From NCBI RefSeq assembly GCF_014201875.1, contig NZ_JACHFL010000002.1:248001-312000 (forward strand): a stretch of DNA of 64,000 nucleotides, read 5' to 3'. This document shows positions 55,794 to 64,000 of the stretch, piece after piece. Origin of the DNA: Deinococcus humi. Lineage in GTDB: Bacteria; Deinococcota; Deinococci; Deinococcales; Deinococcaceae. A program made the position numbers and the translations under genes. The notes under the pieces were generated by a model, which made no database searches, was not told the origin of the DNA, and saw only the letters and a program-made list of their open reading frames with translations. Position 1 is the stretch's first letter. Each line of letters begins with the position of its first letter.

Positions 55794-56760
55794 CATCGGT
55801 GTTCTGGAATCTACCTTCCGTCTTCAGCGACCTGCTGGCCCGGCCCGGTTCTGGCCAGTTCGCTAGCGTCGCTCCGATCAGAATGACGGCGGCCATGCCC
55901 CACACGCTGATGGGCAGGCGCTCGCGGAGCAGGGCGGCGCTCAGGAGAATGGTGATCACGGGGGCCAGCGCCTGCCACACGCTGGTGCGGGCGGCCCCCA
56001 GCACCTGCGCGCCCCCGGCCCAGGCCAGGTACGCGGCGACGTTGGCCCCCAGCGCACTGAAACCAATACCCAGCCACACCGCCCCTGGTACACCCGCTCC
56101 GGTAGGGCCTGAAAACTGCAGGTGCGGCAGGGCATACAGCAGATACGGCACGCTGCCCAGCGTCAGGCTGAAGGCCACGAAGGGCAGCGTACCCAGCCGT
56201 GCCGATAGCGGACGGTTGAACAGCGTGTACAGTGCCCACACGAGACCGGCGGCCAGCAGCCACAGCAGCCCGGTGGGCGTGACGGACACCCCCGGCAACC
56301 GGGTTAGGGCCAGCAGACCCAGCAAGCCAGCAAAAGCCACCGCCACTCCCAGTCCCTGGCAACGGGTAAAGCGCTGGCCCAGCAACAATCCCAGCGGCAG
56401 CACCAGCACCGGCACCAGGCCGTTGACCAGGCCCGCCACCCCTGCCGGATTCAGCTCGATCCCGGTCAGGAAAAAGGCCTGAAACAGCGTGTTGCCCAGC
56501 AGGCCCACCCCGCCCACGGCCAGCCACGTTCTCGCTTTCCAGCGTGGCCAGCCGTGGGCCTGAACTGCGAGTGCCACCAGCACTGTCCCGGCGATGACCA
56601 CCCGCACGGTGTTGGTGGTTTCGGCGTTCAGGACCCCGAGGACGGCTTTCAGGGCCACCACGTTCGCACCCCACAGAAAGACGGTCAGCAGCACGCCCGC
56701 GAGGGCCAGACGCTCGGATGCAGGGGAGGGGGAAGTGGCAACCGTCACGAACCCGAGCAT
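55771..56760 (-). CDS. EamA/DMT family transporter
   Basis: About 329 aa with ten hydrophobic helices in two EamA repeats (AGVLLTVFLWGANVVALKAVLG, then AYLAWAGGAQVLGAARTSVWQALAPVITILLSAALL). ELNPAGVAGLVNGLVPVLVLPLGLLLGQ is the typical helix-3/4 region. Substrate unknown; relatives export amino acids or small metabolites. The start is uncertain: in-frame ATGs at 56760, 56778 and 56796 exist and none has a clear -10 box; 56760 leaves a normal 20-residue lead before the first helix. The 3' end overlaps the TetR terminator. Confidence 0.82.
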   Translation of the reverse strand: MLGFVTVATSPSPASERLALAGVLLTVFLWGANVVALKAVLGVLNAETTNTVRVVIAGTVLVALAVQAHGWPRWKARTWLAVGGVGLLGNTLFQAFFLTGIELNPAGVAGLVNGLVPVLVLPLGLLLGQRFTRCQGLGVAVAFAGLLGLLALTRLPGVSVTPTGLLWLLAAGLVWALYTLFNRPLSARLGTLPFVAFSLTLGSVPYLLYALPHLQFSGPTGAGVPGAVWLGIGFSALGANVAAYLAWAGGAQVLGAARTSVWQALAPVITILLSAALLRERLPISVWGMAAVILIGATLANWPEPGRASRSLKTEGRFQNTDEKAPPLQ

Positions 56761-56844
56761 ACGCTCCAGACGCCTCATTGCCTCAGCCGCTAGCATGCTC
56801 CAGCACGTTTTCGCCCCCCACGCCTAAGACTAAGGAGTTGAATT

Positions 56845-57102
56845 ATGCCCGTCACCCGTCTGGAAATCTGCACCGAACACCTGTCCGTCGATCAGCGTGA
56901 GGCCCTGCTGGACGCCGTATGGGAGAGCCTGCGCATCAGCCCCGGCATGGTCACGGCAGACGGCAATGTGGAACTGGCCCTGTCGCAGTGCGGCGCGGGC
57001 ATCAAGGCTGAGGACACCCCACTGGTGCGGGTGGACGGGCAGGACTACCGCAACGTCACGCCGCAGACGCTGGTGTCGTTGCTGCGCCGCTGGACGCGGT
57101 GA
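56845..57102 (+). CDS. Small NuoE/thioredoxin-like [2Fe-2S] ferredoxin-fold protein, cluster site degenerate
   Basis: 85 aa. The pattern RLEICTEH at the start, ALLDAVWESLRISPGMVTADGNVELALSQCG, then DTPLVRVDGQDYRNVTPQTLVSLLRRW follows the C-terminal half of NuoE-type thioredoxin-like ferredoxins (V-C-x4-C... DG-x-F-x-L-x-x-V-x-C-L-G-A-C... P-V-V-x-V-x-x...). Only Cys9 and Cys49 of the usual four ligands remain, so a 2Fe-2S cluster is unlikely. Ribosome site AAGGAG is eight bases before the ATG. It is divergent from the EamA gene and converges on the S41 peptidase. Role unknown. Confidence 0.55.
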   Translation: MPVTRLEICTEHLSVDQREALLDAVWESLRISPGMVTADGNVELALSQCGAGIKAEDTPLVRVDGQDYRNVTPQTLVSLLRRWTR

Positions 57103-57109
57103 GTGTCTT

Positions 57110-58384
57110 TTATCTCGCTGCTCGCGCCGCCAACGCCTGCAAGGCGGCTTCCAGCGTCACGTCGCGGCCCTGTTCGATCAGCGCCCCGATGTCACCGGGG
57201 GCCAGCACATCGGGTGTGATGGCGTCGGGCAGGGCCTCGTTCTTCTCGTTGAAGGCACGCAGGACCGTCACCGAGACGACGCCGCCGTCGGGCAGTGGAT
57301 CGAAGATGACCCCGCTGTTGCCCACGCCGCGCGTCTTCTCGCCCACTGCGATGGCCCCGGCACGCTGCGCGTAATAGGTGAAGACTTCAGCGCATGAGGC
57401 GGTGTTAGGCCCCACCAGCACGGCGGTAGGTCCTTTCCACACTGCACTGTCTGCAGGGACGGTCTTCATGTTCAGAAAGTGACCGCGCGTGCCGTTCACG
57501 CCGGTATAGCTGTAAGTGGACAGCTTGCCGTTGTAGCGGGTCTGGGACCGGTACTCCACCGGAGCGAAGACGCTGGCGGCGGCCACGCATTCGGTCAGGC
57601 TGCCGCCGCCGTTGTAGCGCAGGTCCACGACCAACTCGCGGGCCCCTGCCGCCTGCGCCTCTGTCAAACGGTCCAGGAACAGTTGAGAAGCGTCGCTGGG
57701 CAGAAACGTGGGGTATGTGATGACGGCCACCTTGCCGTCCGCGCCAGTCCAGGCCAGGGTGGGGACGTCGCGGGCCAGCAGAGCCTGGGTGGGGACGGTC
57801 AAGTTCAGCTCCGGGCTGGCGTGCCGCCTGACGGTCACGCGGATGGGCTGGGCCGCTCTTTCCAGCCGGATGAACTCGTTGGGGCCAACCGCAGCATTCT
57901 CGCCGCCGCGCTTGCCCGCCGCCTGTCCATTTACGGTGGTGACCAGATCGAAGACGCGCAACCCCTCGGTCTCGGCGGGGCTGCCAGGAATGATCGAGAC
58001 CACCAGCAGGCCACCCTCAACCCGCGCCAGCCGCGCCCCGGTGCGCTGGACGGCCAGATCCTGCGTGACCTCGCGCAGCCGCTCGGCTCCTTCCGCGTCG
58101 CGGACGTTGGTGTGGGCGTCGCCGAATTCCTTGAACATGTCCTGCAGCACGTTGCGGCCTGTGGCATAGGAACATGCCTCGCCTTCCTGGGAACACTTCA
58201 CGCGCAGCAGGGCGTCGTATTTCTCGCTCAGCGCCTTTAAATCTGCCGTGGACCAGCCGTAATACTCGCGCGTGACCTGCTGCGTGGCCGACTGGAACAG
58301 GTCACTCGCCGGACTGGCGCCCGCCACGGGCAGGGCGAGCAGCAGGGCTGGAAGCAGCGCGCGAAACGAGCAGGAAGGGGACAC
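57110..58384 (-). CDS. Secreted S41 family peptidase with PDZ domain
   Basis: 424 aa. Signal peptide (about 1-24, ending VAGASP). An N-terminal helical region, a PDZ domain (about 115-195, [26 protein letters not shown]), and an S41 catalytic domain: [20 protein letters not shown], the nucleophile Ser in [12 protein letters not shown] and the Lys in [12 protein letters not shown]. It resembles tail-specific/C-terminal processing proteases rather than tricorn. The start is a GTG; no ATG is nearby and the -10 box pattern is ambiguous here. Contains several cysteines (two near residues 59-68) that may form a disulphide in the envelope. Confidence 0.88.
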   Translation of the reverse strand: MSPSCSFRALLPALLLALPVAGASPASDLFQSATQQVTREYYGWSTADLKALSEKYDALLRVKCSQEGEACSYATGRNVLQDMFKEFGDAHTNVRDAEGAERLREVTQDLAVQRTGARLARVEGGLLVVSIIPGSPAETEGLRVFDLVTTVNGQAAGKRGGENAAVGPNEFIRLERAAQPIRVTVRRHASPELNLTVPTQALLARDVPTLAWTGADGKVAVITYPTFLPSDASQLFLDRLTEAQAAGARELVVDLRYNGGGSLTECVAAASVFAPVEYRSQTRYNGKLSTYSYTGVNGTRGHFLNMKTVPADSAVWKGPTAVLVGPNTASCAEVFTYYAQRAGAIAVGEKTRGVGNSGVIFDPLPDGGVVSVTVLRAFNEKNEALPDAITPDVLAPGDIGALIEQGRDVTLEAALQALAARAAR

Positions 58385-58514
58385 ACCTCAGCGTAATCTC
58401 CTGCAGGTGACAGGCGTGAGGAGCACGGTTTCAATCTGGGAACCGCAGGGCTAAGCGGGCCACCCAGCAACTGGAAGAGCTGTCCAATCTTGCGGTGGCT
58501 TCGGGCCGTTGCGT

Positions 58515-59756
58515 TCAGGCGTCGCGCCGGAGCTTGCCGCACTGCCACCACGCTCCGGCACACAGCAGCAGGCTGATGGCAAACACCGGAAGGTAGCCGA
58601 AGCGGTCCGCGATCAGGCCGCCCAGCACCGGCGTGAACAGGGCCGCGCCCACCAGCGTGTTGAGGGTGCCGATATAACGGCTGCGGGCATTGGGCGGGGC
58701 GATGTTCAGGAGATGGTTGGTGTGACCCAGGTTGAAGCCCTGCGCGGCCACACTGGTCAGCAGGAAGACGCCCAGATACGCCCATTTGCCCAGGCCAAGC
58801 AGACCCACCATCGCGGCATACAGCGGGGCCAGCCCGTAGAAGACCGAGGCGTAGCGGATGATCCGCCGTGATCCTTTGCGCTCGGCCACCCGCTGCCACA
58901 CGATGTTCGAAAGAGGCGCGGCTCCGGTCAGGGCCATCACGAAGGCTCCCAGGATGGCCGGGGGAAAATCCAGCACGCGCAGGGCATAGACCGCGAAGAA
59001 GGGGTCGCTCATGCTTGCTCCGGCCAGCAGCAGCCGAACGGTCAGAAAGGCGCGGAAATGCGGGTCGCGCAGCGTTTCGGGAATAGCCCGAAATTCGGCG
59101 CGGAAGCCCTGTGCTTCCTGTGGGGGATCTGGCGGCTCCGTGACTCGGCCAAAAATCCAGTACCCGTAGGTATAGGCTGCCGCACCCAGGCCGAAGATCA
59201 GGGCGTAGTTGAGGGGAAACTGCAGGTCCGAACCCAGGATCCAGCGCACCAATAACCCGGCCCCGAAAGCCAGCAGCCCGCCGTACAGGTTGCGCGTTCC
59301 AAAAAACCGAGGGCGGCGCTCGGCGCTGACAATCTTGCTGACCACTTCCAGAAAGGGCAGGCCCGCCACGCCGGAGGCCAGCGAGTTGAGCAGCATCGCC
59401 AGCACGAACAGCGTCAGGCACAGGGCAGGCTGATCAGCCAGGAACGCGGCGATCAGGGCCATCGCCACATAGGTCAGGGTCCGGATCGTGGCCGCCGAAC
59501 GGTAGACCGGCAACTTGTGAGGCAGGCTGCGAACCCGCGCGGCCACCAGCAGTTGCGGCAGCATCCAGCCGCCCCCGGCAATGGCGGGCAGGAGACCGAT
59601 CACCCAGTTGGGTGCTCCCAACCTGGAAGCGAAGCCGGAAATCACCACGGTCACATTGAGGAACCCGTCGCCAACGAAGACGCCCCAGCCGTTGAGAATG
59701 CCCAGTCGCTCGTCGCGATCCCAGCCGTGCCACCTGTCCATGGGCCTTCTGCTCAC
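58515..59756 (-). CDS. Major facilitator superfamily transporter
   Basis: 413 aa, about 12 hydrophobic helices. LGAPNWVIGLLPAIAGGGWMLPQ, LEVVSKIVSAERRPRFFGTR and LNTLVGAALFTPVLGGLIADRFGYLPVF show the MFS helix 2-3 and helix 8-9 loops. Substrate unknown. The GTG start at 59756 is preceded after six bases by the -10 box GATAAT (59763-59768); an internal ATG at 59741 is the alternative. Confidence 0.85.
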   Translation of the reverse strand: MSRRPMDRWHGWDRDERLGILNGWGVFVGDGFLNVTVVISGFASRLGAPNWVIGLLPAIAGGGWMLPQLLVAARVRSLPHKLPVYRSAATIRTLTYVAMALIAAFLADQPALCLTLFVLAMLLNSLASGVAGLPFLEVVSKIVSAERRPRFFGTRNLYGGLLAFGAGLLVRWILGSDLQFPLNYALIFGLGAAAYTYGYWIFGRVTEPPDPPQEAQGFRAEFRAIPETLRDPHFRAFLTVRLLLAGASMSDPFFAVYALRVLDFPPAILGAFVMALTGAAPLSNIVWQRVAERKGSRRIIRYASVFYGLAPLYAAMVGLLGLGKWAYLGVFLLTSVAAQGFNLGHTNHLLNIAPPNARSRYIGTLNTLVGAALFTPVLGGLIADRFGYLPVFAISLLLCAGAWWQCGKLRRDA

Positions 59757-59920
59757 GCGGGCATTATCCGCGTTCCTTCAGGGCACGGTTCGGCATGGAG
59801 GGACGTTGCCGCGAGAGCAGTTTGAAGGCCTAGAGATAGAGCGTTGTTGCTTGCCAGCCTGCCGCTCAAAATTCAGGCCCTTTTGCAATGGGGGATGTGG
59901 AGAGTCCTTTGAAGCTCTGC

Positions 59921-60916
59921 TTACTCCGCCGCCTCGTACCAGTTGCGGTCCCAGCGGTGCGCGTACAGACGGGCCACATCGTCGGCGGGCAGGCCCTGAC
60001 CGTCGGCGATGGCGACATTGCGCTCTACGTTCCGCACGCTGCGCATACCCACGATCACGGTGCTGACGGCGCGGTGACTGAGGACAAAACGCAGGGAGGT
60101 CTCGGCCAGTTGAGAGCTGTTGATGCCCAGATCGCGCTCGATGGCCCGCAGGCGGGGTTGCAGCTCTGCCCTGCGGTTGCCGCCGAAGTAGCGGTGGCGC
60201 CAGTCGCCCTCAGGGAATTCGGTCCCGGCGGTGATATTCCCGGTCAGGCTGCCCTCGTCCAGCGCCACGCGCACGATGACGCCCACGCCGTTGGCCAGGC
60301 AGGCGTCCAGCAGGCGGTCCTGCGGCGACTGATCGAACACGTTGTAGATCACCTGCACTGTCTCCACCACGCCCGCCTCCACGGCCTTCACGGCGTTGTC
60401 CGGCTGATGGTCGTTGATGCTCACTCCGAAATGCCCGATCTTGCCGTCGCGTTTGAGCTGCGCCACCGCGTCCTGCCAGTCGCCCTGCCCCAGCCACGAA
60501 TCGTTCCAGACGTGGAACTGCTGCACGTCGATTTTCTCCAGCCCCAGGCGCTGCAGGCTGGCCTCGGTCATGGCGATCACATGTTCGGCGGGAAAGGCAT
60601 CGCTGGCGGGAACGCCGGGGCGCGCGGGCCATTGCCCATTCTTGGGGCTGATCTTGGTGGCGATGACCGTTCCGGGAAATTCTCGGGCGGCCTGCCCCAC
60701 CAGCCGCTCGCTGTGGCCGTCACCGTAGCCCATCGCCGTGTCGATGAAATTGCCGCCCAGTTCCAAATAGCGGCGCAGGGCCTGCAGGCTCTCGTCGTCC
60801 TGTGCGCCCTTCCACATGTCTGCGCCAATGCCCCAGGCCCCGTAGCCGATCTCACTGACGCCCAGGCCGGTGGCCCCCAGATTCCGCATTTGTATGGTTG
60901 GTGATTGCGTGGTCAT
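59921..60916 (-). CDS. Aldo/keto reductase
   Basis: 331 aa, NADPH-dependent (beta/alpha)8 reductase. The catalytic tetrad is recognisable: Asp and Tyr in [18 protein letters not shown], Lys in VIATKISPK and His in [34 protein letters not shown] is the C-terminal cofactor segment. Substrate not evident. Start at 60916, with the -10 box TACCCT (60924-60929) seven bases upstream; the longer frame to 60973 is unsupported. Confidence 0.9.
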   Translation of the reverse strand: MTTQSPTIQMRNLGATGLGVSEIGYGAWGIGADMWKGAQDDESLQALRRYLELGGNFIDTAMGYGDGHSERLVGQAAREFPGTVIATKISPKNGQWPARPGVPASDAFPAEHVIAMTEASLQRLGLEKIDVQQFHVWNDSWLGQGDWQDAVAQLKRDGKIGHFGVSINDHQPDNAVKAVEAGVVETVQVIYNVFDQSPQDRLLDACLANGVGVIVRVALDEGSLTGNITAGTEFPEGDWRHRYFGGNRRAELQPRLRAIERDLGINSSQLAETSLRFVLSHRAVSTVIVGMRSVRNVERNVAIADGQGLPADDVARLYAHRWDRNWYEAAE

Positions 60917-61068
60917 GTGGTTCAGGGTAGACCCGCAGCCGTGTCGCCGGGGCTTGTCTTCAGGTCTGCTCAAGCGTTGGTGGAGGCTGCAATGGTGGGA
61001 GACCTGCGGTGAGCGAGGAAGAGCCGTTCACTCACCGCCCAGTCTCTTGCTTGCAGGTAAAGCGAAAG

Positions 61069-61100
61069 CGCTGCCTGACCTTATTGAGGGTCAGGCGGCG
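61069..61100 (-). terminator. Hairpin after secDF
   Basis: CGCTGCCTGACC (61069-61080) and GGTCAGGCGGCG (61089-61100) pair with one mismatch around an eight-base loop; TTTCGCTTT follows on the minus strand. It lies 68 bases past the secDF stop. Confidence 0.65.
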
Positions 61101-61167
61101 CGGGTAGTGTAGTGGTGGTTTGAAGTTCTACTCAGACCCCACCATCAGGAAGGGGAGGGCAGAAGGC

Positions 61168-63480
<2,313 letters not shown>

Positions 63481-63592
63481 GGTGGAACTCCTGTCGGGTG
63501 GAAACGTGGGTGCCGTGTCCCTCACCCCGGTCCTCTTCCATGGGAAAGAGGGGGAAAATGATGTTGAGCTGTTCTTTGTGGACGTTCTGGCC

Positions 63593-63955
63593 TCAGCCGC
63601 CGTCCGTCTGCCGCCGTCCCAGGACATTCAGGTCGCTCAGGGGAGCAGGCTGCTGCCAGCTCCACCCGACGACCTGAGCCTCTTTGTGCTCCTGCCCCAC
63701 ACGGAAGGTTTCAGCCGGGGGCGGCGGCATCAGCACCGACACACCCGCTCCCGGCTGCGGCGCGGCGCGGACCTCGGGCAGGGCTGGGGCCACGTTGCTG
63801 GCGCTGAGGCGCTGGCCCACCTCCGGCGGACGGACAGGGGTCCCCAGCACCACCGCCAGCACCGACAGCAGCGTCAGCACGCCCGGCCAGGTGCGCAGCC
63901 GGGAAAGCCAGGGCCGCGTCAGCCAGGTGGGGGCAGGGGTGGGGGAGGGGTGCAA
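63593..63955 (-). CDS. Hypothetical membrane-anchored protein upstream of secDF
   Basis: About 120 aa. One hydrophobic helix (WPGVLTLLSVLAVVLGTPV, near residues 25-43) followed by a Pro/Ala-rich, probably extracytoplasmic part (VGQRLSASNVAPALPEVRAA) and QEHKEAQVVGWSWQQPAP. No family recognised. A -10 box TATGCT (63963-63968) lies seven bases before an in-frame TTG at 63955; a TTG start on such a message is unusual, so the start is tentative. It may be co-transcribed with secDF, 112 bases downstream. Confidence 0.4.
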   Translation of the reverse strand: MHPSPTPAPTWLTRPWLSRLRTWPGVLTLLSVLAVVLGTPVRPPEVGQRLSASNVAPALPEVRAAPQPGAGVSVLMPPPPAETFRVGQEHKEAQVVGWSWQQPAPLSDLNVLGRRQTDGG

Positions 63956-64000
63956 AGCGCCACAGCATACCAAGACCGGACTGACGGGGAGATGACTGTC

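Overview
The window is GC-rich (roughly two thirds G+C by eye), densely packed chromosomal DNA from a Deinococcus-type bacterium. Signs of this are a leaderless-type start pattern (a TANNNT -10 box 6-8 bases before the start codon) at about half of the genes, a possible DdrA/Rad52-like protein, paired glutamate dehydrogenase genes of the Thermus/Deinococcus kind, a five-S1-domain ribosomal protein S1 and a fused SecDF. No insertion sequence, prophage, CRISPR array or rRNA was seen. There is one tRNA (Gln, anticodon CTG). Species cannot be named from sequence alone.

Layout. 1-4.4 kb: end of sodA, then on the minus strand serA, a thioesterase/aat pair, and a LysM-M23 envelope peptidase. 4.7-8.5 kb: a GHL10-type glycosidase-like protein, a flavin reductase, a metallophosphoesterase and a secreted unknown. 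8.7-12.5 kb: DUF2721 membrane protein, precorrin-2 dehydrogenase-like protein plus hemA (overlapping), ygfZ and a small membrane protein. 12.6-16.7 kb: P-loop kinase, ttcA, and a class A penicillin-binding protein. 16.8-22.5 kb: a tripartite tricarboxylate transporter (tctC-tctB-tctA) divergent from a CitA/DcuS-type sensor kinase and its response regulator, very probably one regulated uptake system. 22.8-29.3 kb: penicillin acylase family enzyme, possible Rad52-like protein, SppA, cytochrome c, and a BtuF-like protein lacking a signal peptide. 29.3-35.5 kb: TetR/DoxX divergent pair, a MOSC protein, an mtnN-lrgA-lrgB operon, a methyltransferase, an EamA exporter and pyrE.

35.6-44.7 kb: secreted unknown, proC, prmA-rsmE (ribosome methylation), a GAF-domain histidine kinase, recO, a putative zinc protein, a VOC/glyoxalase gene with a one-base frameshift, a second MOSC protein, and a phospholipase D-type enzyme. 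44.8-52.4 kb: Bax inhibitor-1-like protein, a stress-protein-like membrane protein, a long-chain polyprenyl diphosphate synthase, two glutamate dehydrogenase genes (the first lacking key substrate-binding residues) and a trehalose synthase. 52.7-64 kb: tRNA-Gln, rpsA, a TetR regulator, an EamA transporter, a degenerate NuoE-like small protein, an S41 peptidase, an MFS transporter, an aldo/keto reductase, secDF and a small membrane-anchored unknown.

Most genes are housekeeping. The items most worth a second look are the divergent Rad52/DdrA-like candidate (25.2 kb), the regulatory-type GDH subunit (47.9 kb), the tct control elements (18.9 and 20.1 kb), the frameshifted VOC gene (42.1 kb), and the consistent -10-to-start spacing, which relocates several start codons.
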